DNA of 64,000 nucleotides from Streptomyces xinghaiensis S187 (GTDB taxonomy: Bacteria > Actinomycetota > Actinomycetes > Streptomycetales > Streptomycetaceae): assembly GCF_000220705.2 (NCBI RefSeq), contig NZ_CP023202.1:2666001-2730000 (forward strand), given 5' to 3'. The notes below the pieces were generated by a model that saw only the letters and a list, made by a program, of their open reading frames with translations, ran no database searches and had not been told where the DNA came from. Shown one piece after another: positions 48,450-59,135 of the stretch. The translations under genes and the position numbers were made by a program. The first letter of the stretch is position 1. Each line of letters opens with the position of its first letter.

Positions 48450-49895
48450 TCAGACGACCATCCAGAAACCCAGCGCGATCACGAAGGCCGACAGGCCGAG
48501 CGTGGTCTCCATCACCGTCCAGGTCTTCAGCGTCGTCTTCTCGTCCATCCCGAAGAAGCGGCTGACCAGCCAGAAGCCGGAGTCGTTCACATGCGACAGC
48601 ACCGTCGCGCCCGCCGCGATGGCGATCACTATGAGCGCGGTCCGGAAGTCCCCGAGACCGGCTTCGGCGACCGCGCCGGCGATGAGACCGGCGGTGGTGG
48701 TCAGGGCGACCGTCGCCGAACCCTGCGCCACTCGCAGCAGGGTGGCTATGACGAACGCCTGGACGATCAGCGAGATACCGAGATCGGCGAGGGAGCCGCT
48801 CAGCGCGTCACCGATGCCGCTGAGCCGCAGGACGCCGCCGAACATGCCGCCGGCGCCGGTGATCAGGATGATGGAGCAGATCGGCCCCAGGGCGTCGTCG
48901 AGGATCTTGGTGACCTCGGTCATCCGGGCCCGGGGCCGGCCGAGGACGGCGATCGCGACGAGCACGGTGATCAGCAGGGCCACCGGGGTGTGCCCGAGGA
49001 GGCTGAGGAACGCGGCCCAGCTCTCGCCCTCCTCCAGAACTCCGGTGACGGTGAGGGTGTCGAGGACGGTGTCGAAGGAGATCAGGACGAGCGGCACCAG
49101 CAGGAGCAGCAGGACGGTGCGGAAGGACGGCGGCTTCCGGTCCATCCGCGCCGCCGCACCGGAGCCGGCGCCGTCTCCGGTCTCCTCCTCGCCGTCGCGC
49201 GCTCCCTGCCCGCGCCCGTCGTTGACCTCACCGAACAGCGCGACGGGCACGGAGACGTCGATGCGCGCCCCGAGATAGCGGGAGACCAGCAGGACACCGA
49301 CGTACCAGGACGCCACGGCGACCGGGATGCCGACGAGCAGGATGACGCCGACGCTGCCGCCGAGCGCCTCGGCCGCGGCGACGGGGCCCGGGTGCGGCGG
49401 GACGATCGCGTGCATGGCCGCGAAGGCGCCCGCGGCGGGGAGCGCGTACAGCAGCAGGGAGCCGCCGAAGCGCCGGGCCACGGTGAGGATGATCGGCAGG
49501 AAGACGACCAGACCGGCGTCGAAGAAGATCGGGAACCCGAACAGCAGGGCGGCGACGCCGAGGGCGAGTGGGGCCCGTTTCTCCCCGAACCGGCCGATCA
49601 GGGTGTCGGCGAGCACCTGTGCTCCGCCGGTGACCTCCATCAGCCGTCCCAGCATCACGCCGAAGGCGACGAGCAGGGCCACCGAACCCAGCGTGCTGGA
49701 GAAGCCGAACATCATGGCGGCGGGGATGCCCGTGAGCGGGAAACCGACGACCAGGGCCGTCAGAACGCTCACCAGGACGAGCGCCACGAAGGCGTGCAGC
49801 TTCACCTTCATGATCAGGAACAGCAGCAGGGCGACGGCTCCCGCCGCTATGAGCAGCAGGGTGGCCGTGCCGTAGGCCGGGTCAATCGCTTCCAT
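48450..49895 (-). CDS. gntP: Gluconate permease (GntP family)
   Basis: A 481-residue symporter with about twelve membrane helices. LLLFLIMKVKLHAFVALVLVS, GFPIFFDAGLVVFLPIILT, HAIVPPHPGPVAAAEALG and SHVNDSGFWLVSRFFGM are family signatures. A charged loop rich in Glu/Asp/Gly (about residues 220-250) is inserted between helices and is longer than usual. It overlaps the kinase gene by 14 bp, forming a gluconate uptake and phosphorylation operon. Confidence 0.95.
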   Translation of the reverse strand: MEAIDPAYGTATLLLIAAGAVALLLFLIMKVKLHAFVALVLVSVLTALVVGFPLTGIPAAMMFGFSSTLGSVALLVAFGVMLGRLMEVTGGAQVLADTLIGRFGEKRAPLALGVAALLFGFPIFFDAGLVVFLPIILTVARRFGGSLLLYALPAAGAFAAMHAIVPPHPGPVAAAEALGGSVGVILLVGIPVAVASWYVGVLLVSRYLGARIDVSVPVALFGEVNDGRGQGARDGEEETGDGAGSGAAARMDRKPPSFRTVLLLLLVPLVLISFDTVLDTLTVTGVLEEGESWAAFLSLLGHTPVALLITVLVAIAVLGRPRARMTEVTKILDDALGPICSIILITGAGGMFGGVLRLSGIGDALSGSLADLGISLIVQAFVIATLLRVAQGSATVALTTTAGLIAGAVAEAGLGDFRTALIVIAIAAGATVLSHVNDSGFWLVSRFFGMDEKTTLKTWTVMETTLGLSAFVIALGFWMVV

Positions 49896-50463
49896 GAGAA
49901 CGCTCCATTGGATTCTCCGGTGTCTCCGTGGGGAGGGTGGGGGGAACGGGTGGTGCGGGCAGGGCGCGGAGGGACGCGGCCGCGCGGGCGGTGATCTCCT
50001 CCGGCTCCGCGGTGACGGACACCGTGACGCCCTGCTCGTCCTCCCGCAGCGGTTCGAGCGCGGCGAACTGGGAGTCCAGCAGGGCCCCGGGCATGAAGTG
50101 GCCCCGGCGCTGTTCGAGCCGCTGCGCGATCAGGTCGCGGTCGCCCGCGAGATGGAGGAAGAAGAGTCCGGGCGCGGCGGCGCGCAGCCGGTCGCGGTAG
50201 GCCCGTTTGAGGGCGGAGCAGCTGACGACCCCGCCCTTGCCGGTACGGCCGTGCGCCCAGGCACCGATGGCGTCGAGCCAGGGTTCGCGGTCCCGGTCGT
50301 CGAGCGGGATGCCGACGCTCATCTTCTCGATGTTGGCCGGGGGGTGGAAGTCGTCCGCCTCGGCGTACGGGACGCCGAGCTCGTCCGCCAGGAGCCGGCC
50401 GACGGTCGTCTTGCCCGTGCCGGACACACCCATGACGACCACGACGTGGGGGGTGGGCATCAC
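49882..50463 (-). CDS. gntK: Gluconokinase
   Basis: A 193-residue kinase that phosphorylates D-gluconate to 6-phosphogluconate for the pentose phosphate pathway. The P-loop GVSGTGKTT spans residues 12-20. YAEADDFHPPANIEKMSVGIPLDD is the gluconate-site block, and VVSCSALKRAYRDRLR and RRGHFMPGALLDSQFAALE follow. The C-terminal 25 residues are Pro-rich. Divergent from the GntR regulator with 438 bp between; likely repressed by it. Confidence 0.95.
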   Translation of the reverse strand: MMPTPHVVVVMGVSGTGKTTVGRLLADELGVPYAEADDFHPPANIEKMSVGIPLDDRDREPWLDAIGAWAHGRTGKGGVVSCSALKRAYRDRLRAAAPGLFFLHLAGDRDLIAQRLEQRRGHFMPGALLDSQFAALEPLREDEQGVTVSVTAEPEEITARAAASLRALPAPPVPPTLPTETPENPMERSHGSD

Positions 50464-50901
50464 TACCTCGCTGTCTCTGCCGGTTGATCGGTGGCGGTCG
50501 GTGGCGGTCGGTGGCGGTCGGTGGCGGTCGTGACGGTCGTGACGGTCGAGTCGGACACCGGTATCGGCCGTCTCGCCGGCCGTCCCGGCCCTGCGGCCGA
50601 CGCCGTCGGTCGTCAGCCGTCGGCCGTCAGCCGTCAGCCGTCAGCCGCCACCGGATCGCGCCTGTCCGCCATCCCTGCCCGGCGACACGGTGCCGCAGTA
50701 CTGCCGGGCAGCCGCGGTCCGGTGCCGGGGAGGGATCCGCGGACCGCTTCCGTCGTCCGGCGCCGCAGCACACTCAAGCCCATATGTATGACGTATTCAA
50801 GAGTTCGTCATCTAAAAGACATACTTAACTTGGGAGCGCCGCCGAGCCGTAGGCTTGCTTCCACTCGGTGGAGTGATCCGGACACGGGGAGACGCAGACG
50901 C
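50464..50901. promoter_or_regulatory. gntK-gntR divergent region with tandem repeats and operator
   Basis: Four tandem GTGGCGGTCG units (50491-50530), two TGACGGTCG units (50531-50548) and CGTCAGC repeats at 50611-50648 lie in this gap. The regulator promoter side holds the inverted repeat ATGACG/CGTCAT (50788-50793 and 50806-50811), flanked by GTATG and CATAC, in an A+T-rich patch. This is a likely GntR operator. Confidence 0.55.
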
Positions 50902-51606
50902 ATGACCAGCGGCCAGGAGCGGGGACTGCACGCGAAGCTGCTGGCGACGCTCGGCCCCGCGATCGCGTCGGGTGAGTACCCGCCGGGAACGGTGCTGCGC
51001 ACGGACGAGCTCGAACAGCGCTTCGACGTCTCGCGGACCGTCGTCCGGGAGGCGGTACGCGTCCTGGAGTCGATGCGGCTGGTGGAGTCCCGGCGCCGGG
51101 TGGGGGTCACCGTGCGGCCCACGGAGGAGTGGAACGTCTTCGATCCCCAGGTGATCCGCTGGCGGCTGGCAGGCACCGACCGGCCGCGGCAGCTCCGTTC
51201 GCTGACCGTGCTGCGCTCGGCGGTCGAACCCGTCGCGGCCGGACTGGCCGCCCGGCTGGCGACGGCCGAGCAGTGCGCGGAGCTCACCGGGCACGCGCTG
51301 GGCATGGTGGCGACCTCGCGCGGCGGGCAGCTGGAGTCCTATCTGGTGCACGACGTGGCATTCCACCGCGTCGTGCTGCGGGCCTCGGGCAATGAGATGT
51401 TCGCCAAGCTGGGCGACGTCGTGGCCGAGGTGCTGACCGGCCGCACACAGCACCGGGTGATGTTCAGCGACCCCGACCCGGCCGCCGTCACCCTGCACGT
51501 CCAGGTCGCGGAGGCGGTACGGGCCCGGGACGAGGAACGCGCGGAGCGGCTGACCCGGGAGATCACGGTCGGTGCCATGGCCGAACTGGATGTGCTGGCG
51601 CCGTAG
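50902..51606 (+). CDS. gntR: GntR-family (FadR subfamily) regulator of gluconate genes
   Basis: A 234-residue FadR-type regulator. The N-terminal winged helix reads LLATLGPAIASGEYPPGTVLRTDELEQRFDVSRTVVREAVRVLESM; the C-terminal FCD domain contains metal-type residues in YLVHDVAFHRVVL and the late HVQVAEAVRARDEERAERL. Divergent placement from gntK-gntP suggests it represses them and is released by gluconate or a phosphorylated derivative, as reported for the S. coelicolor GntR (SCO1678). ATG 50902 has GGGGAG upstream. A candidate operator is at 50788-50811. Confidence 0.9.
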   Translation: MTSGQERGLHAKLLATLGPAIASGEYPPGTVLRTDELEQRFDVSRTVVREAVRVLESMRLVESRRRVGVTVRPTEEWNVFDPQVIRWRLAGTDRPRQLRSLTVLRSAVEPVAAGLAARLATAEQCAELTGHALGMVATSRGGQLESYLVHDVAFHRVVLRASGNEMFAKLGDVVAEVLTGRTQHRVMFSDPDPAAVTLHVQVAEAVRARDEERAERLTREITVGAMAELDVLAP

Positions 51607-51629
51607 TTCGCGCCGCCCGAGTCCGATCC

Positions 51630-51655
51630 CGGCCCCGAGCCCGAACCCGGGGCCG
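51630..51655. terminator. Hairpin between convergent gntR and lysE genes
   Basis: CGGCCCCG (51630-51637) pairs with CGGGGCCG (51648-51655) right after the gntR stop and before the opposing gene's stop. A modest stem; probable terminator. Confidence 0.55.
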
Positions 51656-51657
51656 CT

Positions 51658-52424
51658 TCAGCCCGCGGCGCTGCTGAGGGACAGCTTCACCGCGAAGCCC
51701 AGGAAGAGCGCGCCGGCGGCCGAGGTGACACCGGCGGAGAGCCGGCTGCGGCTGCGGAACCGTTCGGCGATCCGGCTGCCGCCCAGGATCAGGGTGGTGA
51801 GGTACAGGAAGCTGAAGAGGGTGCAGAAGGTGCCGAGCAGCAGGAACGACAGCGCGGGATGGGCATAGCCCGGGTCCACGAACTGCACGAAGAAGGAGAC
51901 GAAGAACAGGATCGCCTTCGGGTTGAGGAGACTGATCACCAGCGCCCGGCGGAAGGGCCGCTCGGCCGGGGCGGCGGTGCCGGTCGCGGTGCCGTCATCC
52001 GTGCTGGTGCCGGTGCCTGCGGTGGCGATACCGGCAGCGCCGGTCGCGGTGCCGGTCGCGGTGCCGGTCGCCACGGCCGCCGGGCTCCCCGGGGCGTCCC
52101 CGTCCCGTCCCGTCCCTGCCGCTTCCGCCACATCCCGGCGGCGGCGCGCAGCATGCCGACCGCCAGCCACGTCAGATAGCCGGCGCCCGCGTACTTCACG
52201 ATGCTGTAGAGCAGGGCGTTGGCCTGGAGCAGCGAGGCGACACCGGCGGCGGACAGCAGCATGAGCACCGCGTCCCCGCAGAAGACCCCGCCCGCCGCCG
52301 CATAGCCGCGCCGCACCCCGCGGCGTGCGGCGACCGACAGCACGTACAGGCTGTTGGGCCCCGGCAGCAGGATGATCAGCGCAAGTCCGACCAGATAGGT
52401 CGGAAGATCGGTGACTCCCAGCAT
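51658..52424 (-). pseudogene. LysE/LeuE-family exporter interrupted by a frameshift
   Basis: The N-terminal half (from ATG 52424: MLGVTDLPTYLVGLALIILL, GPNSLYVLSVAARRGVRRGY, YAGAGYLTWLAVGML) is in one frame. The C-terminal half (RRALVISLLNPKAILFFVSF, LGTFCTLFSFLYLTTL, LFLGFAVKLSLSS) is in another. The switch falls in a low-complexity linker around 52020-52120. There the coding strand has tandem GGGAC units (plus strand CGTCCC/GTCCC, 52096-52116) and GGTGCCGGTCGC-type repeats; loss or gain of one 5-bp unit would shift the frame. It could be a decayed gene, a phase-variable one or a sequencing error. Intact members export amino acids across the membrane. Confidence 0.8.
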
Positions 52425-52707
52425 GGGCGGAGTTTCGCACACAAAGACGGTTGTGTGTCAGGCGGGTCCCGGGGACCGGACGCCATCGCGGGGCGGCCCG
52501 CCGAACGCCCGGGCCCCGGCCCGGAGCCGGGCCGTGACGCAACGGGGACATGCCCCGGCCCGACACGACACGACCGGAACACGGCTCGGCCGGGGCCGTC
52601 CCCCTCGCCCGGCGGGACGGCCCCGGCCGCGTCGTGTCGTGCTGGGCTGGGCTGTGCTGGCCTGTGCTGGCCTGTGCTGGCCTGTGCTGTGTCGAGTCGC
52701 AGCGGGA

Positions 52708-54306
<1,599 letters not shown>

Positions 54307-55145
54307 GTTCGCCTTGCCTCCTGTAGAGCGGGTGGGGTGCCGCCGCCCGGTACTCACCGGTAGTCGGTTGGGTCCGCCACGGACTGTAGCGGCGCGGCGC
54401 ACGTGCCGTGGAGGCCCGCACGCTGGGACGTTGCTCACAGAGACCAGCATGGGCTCATCCGTGCGGCGACGCAGGCGGAGCGGAGGGCCCGGGCGGAGCG
54501 GACGGGACGGGTGGACAGGGCCGGGACGGGTGGACAAGGCCGGGACGGGTGGACAAGGCCGGGCCGACGGCGGCCACGGGGCCCTCGCTCGCCCGCCTCG
54601 CCGGCCCGCCGTCCCGGGGTGGCCCGGCGCGCCTTCGTATCCGTTCGAGCCGGTGCGTTCGCACTGCTCCGGGCCGGGTTGCCGGGCCGCGACCCGTGGA
54701 CCCAGCGGGATGGGCACATCTTTTCGGCGGCAGGTGTGACGTTTTTCGAGCGGGGGGCGCAGTTAGAAGTGAGCCGACTGGTCATCGGCGGCACGTGAGC
54801 CCGGGTTCCCCCCGTACCTGAGGCTCCGTGCATGGCGCGGGCGGGGCACGTTCCCCCGGCCCTGCCCGCGCCCTCTCTTCTTCTCTTTCTTTTCGCCTCT
54901 TCTTCCCGGGCTCCGCGGGCCCCTCTCTTCTCCGCGGGCTGCCGGACAGCCCGGTCCCGACGGTCGTCGCCCCGGCTCCCGTATCCGCCGCGGCGCAGTC
55001 GGTCGCCCCGCACGCCCGGCGCAGGGGTGACCGGCGGGAGCCGGGGTGAAGGTGAAGGTAACGGTGACGGAGCACCGGAGGCCGCGGGGCGGCGGCCTCC
55101 GGGGACAGGGGGCGGGGGCCGCCGGTGGGGATCCGCGTCCGGTCT
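54307..55145. repeat. 839-bp gene-free region with a 19-bp tandem repeat and a pyrimidine tract
   Basis: Three 19-bp units (GGGACGGGTGGACAAGGCC and a one-base variant) fill 54504-54560. A long C/T-only stretch with CTTCTT blocks lies at about 54870-54910, unusual for such a G+C-rich genome. No gene or RNA was recognised. Confidence 0.65.
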
Positions 55146-56666
55146 CTAACCGGCGTCGGGGGTAGCCGCTGCCGTGGGGGCTCCGTGCGGCGTGCCGGAC
55201 GGTGAAGGGTCCGACGGCTCGGCGGGAGAGGTCGTCGGGGACGAAGCCCGGGAGCCGGCCGGGGCGTCGTCCCGTTCCGTCACCGGCCCGTTCGAGGAAC
55301 GGCCGTTTGCAGAGCCGCCGTTCGCAGAGCGGCTGTTGGCACGGCTGTTCCCCTGGTTGCTCTCCTGGCCGGCCGGCGGCGCGATTCCCCGCGTTTTGCC
55401 CTGCCCGTTCGACTGGCTGCTCGCCGTACCGGCGACCGGGCCGCTCGTCTGCTTGTTCCCCTGACCGCTCGCCCGGCTGTCCCGGTGGCCCCCACGGCTG
55501 CGGTCGTCACGGCTGCGGTCATCGCGGGCCGGACGGTCATCGCGGGCCGGACGGTCATCGCGGGCCGGATGGTCATCGCGGCCGGCGCGGGACCTGTCGC
55601 GCAGGGTCCGGGGCCGGTCCGTGGTGTCCCCGCGGTCGCCGGCCCTGTCTCCGCCGTCGTGGCCGCTGCCGGGGGCCGGCGGATTTCCGGTGGCGGGGCC
55701 GGCACCGGTGTACGGGTCGGCCTGGGAGCCGGAGCCCGGCACCGCGCCCGAGCCCCCGGGATCCGTCCCCTTGCCGGAGCGCGGGTCCGAGCCGGAGCCT
55801 CCGCGGGAGCCCTCGGCATCGTTGTCGTCCGTGGTGTTCAGCAGCCGCGCGCAGTAGTCGCCCGCCGCCGCGGGTCCGCCCGCGGCGGCTTCGAGCCGTT
55901 CGCGGGTCTTCCCGTCGAGTGTGTCCGCCGTGTACTTCCGGCAGAGCACGATCGCGGCCCCGCGGGTCCTCTCGTCGCCGAAGCCGGGGTGGCCGGGTAT
56001 GCCGTCCAGCGTGCCGCCCTCGCCGTCGGCGGGCCGGTCCTGTTCGCCGCCCAGGCCCTTCGTGCCGCCGTGGCCTCCGGTGCCGGGGCTCTTCTCGCCG
56101 TGCTCGTTGGGTTCGTGGCCGTCGCCGGGCGACTCGCCGTCCGTACCGCCCGCGCCGTGTCCGGGGGTGGAGGGGTCGCTGCCGGTGCCGGGAGCGCTGC
56201 CGGTCGGCCCCGGCTCGACGGAGTGGTTGAACGGTGTCGGGAGCACCCCCGTGCCGGCGGCGACCGCGACCCCTCCCAGGGCGCAGCCCGCGAGCGCCGC
56301 GGCGATGCCCGCGCGCAGCGGCCGCCCCAGGGAGGTCCGGCGGCCCCCTCCGGCGGTGGTGCGGGGCAGACGGAACAGGAAGCGGCCCCGGGGTCCGGGT
56401 CCCGCGCCGTGCGCGTGCGCGCCGGGGGCCGTTTCGCGGAAGGCGGCCAGGACGACGGCCTCCGAGAGGAAAGCGCCCTCCTCGTCCGTGCCGGCCGGCA
56501 GCCGGGCCGGGTCCGCCACGCACTGGAGGGCGGCCGAGAGTCTTCGGGCCCGCTCCCGCGCCGGGCCGTCAGCGGCCCCGGCGCCCGGCACGTCGAGGGG
56601 CTCGCCGCGCAGCAACCGCTCCGCGGCGTCCTCGTCGAGCCAGCTGTAGCGGTCGTCGGCCATCAC
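55146..56666 (-). CDS. Single-pass membrane protein paired with an ECF sigma factor (putative anti-sigma factor, paralogue A)
   Basis: A 506-residue protein of unknown family. The cytoplasmic N-terminus has AERLLRGEPLD (residues 15-25) and SEAVVLAAFRET (about 68-79). A helix near residues 117-140 (GCALGGVAVAAGTGVLP) is followed by an outside segment with Cys242 and Cys272 framing RERLEAAAGG and ending DYCARLL. The last 220 residues are low complexity with repeated RDDRPARDDRPA. The same four blocks occur in the protein at 57801-59135. The start overlaps the sigma gene stop (GTGATG; ATG 56663 is an alternative). The anti-sigma role is inferred from pairing, not from a known zinc anti-sigma motif. 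Confidence 0.7.
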   Translation of the reverse strand: MMADDRYSWLDEDAAERLLRGEPLDVPGAGAADGPARERARRLSAALQCVADPARLPAGTDEEGAFLSEAVVLAAFRETAPGAHAHGAGPGPRGRFLFRLPRTTAGGGRRTSLGRPLRAGIAAALAGCALGGVAVAAGTGVLPTPFNHSVEPGPTGSAPGTGSDPSTPGHGAGGTDGESPGDGHEPNEHGEKSPGTGGHGGTKGLGGEQDRPADGEGGTLDGIPGHPGFGDERTRGAAIVLCRKYTADTLDGKTRERLEAAAGGPAAAGDYCARLLNTTDDNDAEGSRGGSGSDPRSGKGTDPGGSGAVPGSGSQADPYTGAGPATGNPPAPGSGHDGGDRAGDRGDTTDRPRTLRDRSRAGRDDHPARDDRPARDDRPARDDRSRDDRSRGGHRDSRASGQGNKQTSGPVAGTASSQSNGQGKTRGIAPPAGQESNQGNSRANSRSANGGSANGRSSNGPVTERDDAPAGSRASSPTTSPAEPSDPSPSGTPHGAPTAAATPDAG

Positions 56667-57358
56667 ATGTCCTTCTGCGTCCGCACATACGTTTCCGTCA
56701 CACCGGCCGCCGCCGTATCACTCCTCGGGCCGCGCTGCGGAGGCACGCCGTCCAGTCCGCCCTGGCGTGCGGTGCGCTCGCCGACGGCAGGGAGGCCGTC
56801 GGCGGCCGCCGTCTCGTCGAGGAGTTCGGCGAGCCGCCGCAGGCCCCGGTGGGCGGCCGTGCGCACCGCGCCGGCGCGCTTGCCCAGCACATGGGCCGCG
56901 CTCTTCGCGTCCAGCCCCACGACGACCCGCAGCACCACGGCCTCGGCCTGGTCCTGCGGGAGCTGGGCGATGAGCCGGAGCGTGCGGCCGGTGCCGAGGG
57001 CTTCCAGGGCCTCGGAGGCGGTGTCGGCGTCGGCCGCGCGGTCCGCCAGTTCGGTCTCGTCGCCGCTGACGGCGGGGCGCCGGCCGCGCATCCGGATGTG
57101 GTCGAGCGCCCGGTTGCGCGCGATGCGCGCGGCCCAGCCCCGGAAGCGGTCCGCGTCGCCGCTGAACCGGCCCAGGTCACGCGCTATCTGCAGCCAGGCC
57201 TCGGATGTCACGTCCTCCGAGTCGGGCTCGCCGACCAGTGTCCGGACATAGCCCAGCAACCGCGGGTGCACGGCGCGGTAGACAGCACGGAAGGCGGTCT
57301 CGCTTCCGTCCTGTGCCGCGTGCACTGCGGCGGTCAGCTCCGCGTCGTCCCCCAGCAC
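56663..57358 (-). CDS. ECF-type RNA polymerase sigma factor A
   Basis: A 231-residue sigma-70-family factor. Region 2 reads AFRAVYRAVHPRLLGYVRTLVG, DSEDVTSEAWLQIARDLGRF and FRGWAARIARNRALDHIRMR. Region 4 reads LPQDQAEAVVLRVVVGLDAK, SAAHVLGKRAGAVRTAAHRG. An extra Thr/Ala/Gly-rich C-terminus of about 50 residues follows. GTG 57358 gives the natural N-terminus; earlier starts add Pro/Arg-rich residues. It overlaps the membrane protein gene and is a paralogue of the sigma factor at 59132-59809, with about 60% of aligned region 2 and 4 residues looking identical or similar by eye. Confidence 0.9.
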   Translation of the reverse strand: MLGDDAELTAAVHAAQDGSETAFRAVYRAVHPRLLGYVRTLVGEPDSEDVTSEAWLQIARDLGRFSGDADRFRGWAARIARNRALDHIRMRGRRPAVSGDETELADRAADADTASEALEALGTGRTLRLIAQLPQDQAEAVVLRVVVGLDAKSAAHVLGKRAGAVRTAAHRGLRRLAELLDETAAADGLPAVGERTARQGGLDGVPPQRGPRSDTAAAGVTETYVRTQKDM

Positions 57359-57800
57359 GCTTTCATCCTGCCTGACTATTTCCGGACTTCCGACATCAGG
57401 CCCCGGAGATACGGCTCCGTGAACCCGCCGGACGTTCCGGTGGCGGTACGGCCCTGCCGGGCCGCAGGTCATGTCGCGGAAGTGCCCCGGCGAGTGCCAC
57501 TCCCATGAACGCTACGGGTAGTTGCGCGTTCCAGTCCACGGCCGGGTTCCATGGACGGGATCGCGCCACGGGCCGCGGGCGGCCGGCCCGGCGGTGGGGC
57601 CGGGCGGGCCGGGCCGGACGGCACTGTGACACAAATCGCTCGTCCGGCGCTGAAGGGAGTACGGACCCCGACGGGTCCTCCAGAACGACGGCCGGGGTCT
57701 CTCCTGTGGGGGGTGGCGACCCCGGTCGTCCTCTTTTCCGGGGTGCCGCGGTCCCTGCCGCGCCCCGTCCCGCGACGGGTGGTGGCCGGGGGCCTGCCGC
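57359..57800. promoter_or_regulatory. Promoter gap between the two sigma/membrane protein pairs
   Basis: 442 bp without a gene. It must contain the promoter of sigma factor A and the end of the upstream pair's transcript. No convincing -35/-10 or operator could be picked by eye. Confidence 0.35.
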
Positions 57801-59135
57801 TCACGCATCACCGCCACCGCGTGCGGGTGCGCCGCCGTCCCCGGGCTCTCCCGGGCCGCCCCGGTCCCGGCGGCGGGGAGGGCCCGTCCGCCGGCCGGCC
57901 CTTCTCTCGCGGGCTTCGGCGGCGGTACCGGACCTGTCCGCGTTGCCGGCCCGGAGGAGGTCCGCGTCGCCGTCGGCTTCCTGGGCGCCACCGGCATGGC
58001 CACGCTCGCGCGCGTTCGCGCCTCCGTTCGCGTTGCCGCCCCCGTTCGCGTTCGCGCCTCCGTTCGCGTTGCCGCCGCCGTTGGCATTGCCGCCGCCGTT
58101 TCCGTTCCCGTTGCCGTTCCCGCCGCCGTTCGCGTTGCCGTTGGAACCACCGGCCGCGTTGCCGCGGGAGGTGCCGCTCGTGGTGTCGTTGGCGTTGCCG
58201 CCGCTGTTGGCGTTGCTTCCCGCGTTCTCGCCGCCGCCGCTGTTGGCATTGCCCGTGCCGCCGCTGTTGGCATCGTTGCCACCGCTGTTCGCGTTGTTCC
58301 CCCCGCTGTTCGCGTTGTTGCCACCGCTGTTGGCGTTGCCGGTGCCGCCGCTGTTGGCGTTGTTGCCACCGCTGTTCGCGTTGCCGTTCCCGGCGCTGTC
58401 ACCGGCCGGCCCGTCCTCCGCACCGCCGGTTGCACCGGGGCCGGTGAGCCAGTCGCAGTAGTCGCCCACCCGGTTCTCGCCACCCGCCGCCGCGGCGAGC
58501 CGTTCCCGGGCCTCCGGGCTCAGCTGTTCACCGGTGCCCTTGCCGCTGCCGCCGCCGTTCGCCTTGCCGTACGTCCGGCACAGCTTCCGCAGGGCCTTCG
58601 CGTCCTTCTCCGCGGCGCCGTCGTCGCGGCGGTCCCGGCCGTCGGGGTGGGAGCCGTCCGGCCCGCCCGGTCCCGGCTGCCCCGGGCTCTCCGTGCCGTC
58701 CCCTCCGGGGCGGGAGCCGTCGGGCTCGTCCCCGGAGACGAACGGCACCGGGAGGACTCCGGTGCCGGCGGCCACCGCCACGCCGCCGAGCATGAGCCCG
58801 GCCACGACGCCGCCGGCCACCGCCTTCGCCCGGCGGTGCCGCGCCCACAGGCCGGCCAGTCCGCGCTGCCGCCCCGGCCGCCAGTCGTCCTGCGGGCGCG
58901 GCTCCGTAGCGGCCGCCCCCGGGACACGGGCGGCACGGAAGGCCGCCAGGGCGGCCTCCTCGTGGATCCGGGCGCGTTCCGGATCACCCGCGATCGGACG
59001 GGCCGCCGCCGCCAGCAGCCGGTCGAGCTCGGAGCCGGCGGCGCCTCCCGCGACACCCGAGGGCTCACGGTTCAGCAAACGCTCCGCCTTCTTCCGGTTC
59101 ACGCCGCTCCCGTCGGGGTCTCGGTGCCCGCTCAT
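57801..59135 (-). CDS. Single-pass membrane protein with NANSGG repeats (putative anti-sigma factor, paralogue B)
   Basis: A 444-residue protein with the same plan as paralogue A: AERLLNREPSG (residues 18-28), EEAALAAFRAA (59-69), a helix at about 105-127 (GLMLGGVAVAAGTGVLP), then Cys185, RERLAAAAGG and DYCDWL with Cys227. From about residue 250 to 375 it is an Asn/Gly/Ser/Ala repeat (NANSGGN, NANGGGN), then a charged Arg/Gly tail. The repeat region resembles flexible wall-spanning linkers. Its ATG overlaps the sigma gene stop by 4 nt (ATGA). Repeat length may vary between strains. Role as extracytoplasmic sensor/anti-sigma is inferred. Confidence 0.7.
   Translation of the reverse strand: MSGHRDPDGSGVNRKKAERLLNREPSGVAGGAAGSELDRLLAAAARPIAGDPERARIHEEAALAAFRAARVPGAAATEPRPQDDWRPGRQRGLAGLWARHRRAKAVAGGVVAGLMLGGVAVAAGTGVLPVPFVSGDEPDGSRPGGDGTESPGQPGPGGPDGSHPDGRDRRDDGAAEKDAKALRKLCRTYGKANGGGSGKGTGEQLSPEARERLAAAAGGENRVGDYCDWLTGPGATGGAEDGPAGDSAGNGNANSGGNNANSGGTGNANSGGNNANSGGNNANSGGNDANSGGTGNANSGGGENAGSNANSGGNANDTTSGTSRGNAAGGSNGNANGGGNGNGNGNGGGNANGGGNANGGANANGGGNANGGANARERGHAGGAQEADGDADLLRAGNADRSGTAAEARERRAGRRTGPPRRRDRGGPGEPGDGGAPARGGGDA
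58020..58385. repeat. Tandem repeat array encoding NANSGG/NANGGG
   Basis: Units of 12-21 bp (plus strand GTTCGCGTTGCCGCCGCC and CCGCTGTTGGCGTTGCC types) repeat over about 365 bp within the paralogue B gene. The array divides into a Gly-rich part (left) and a Ser-containing part (right). Expected to be length-variable. Confidence 0.85.

Noticed and set aside
47351..48565. Long plus-strand open frame encoding a collagen-like Gly-X-X segment
   Set aside because: It lies opposite the GNAT gene and the end of the gluconate permease gene, has no ribosome site, and most of its length is typical antisense frame in G+C-rich DNA. Only the intergenic repeat itself is reported.
54307..55145. Small open frames in the gap after the mutase gene
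   Set aside because: They are short, low complexity, overlap on both strands and lack ribosome sites.
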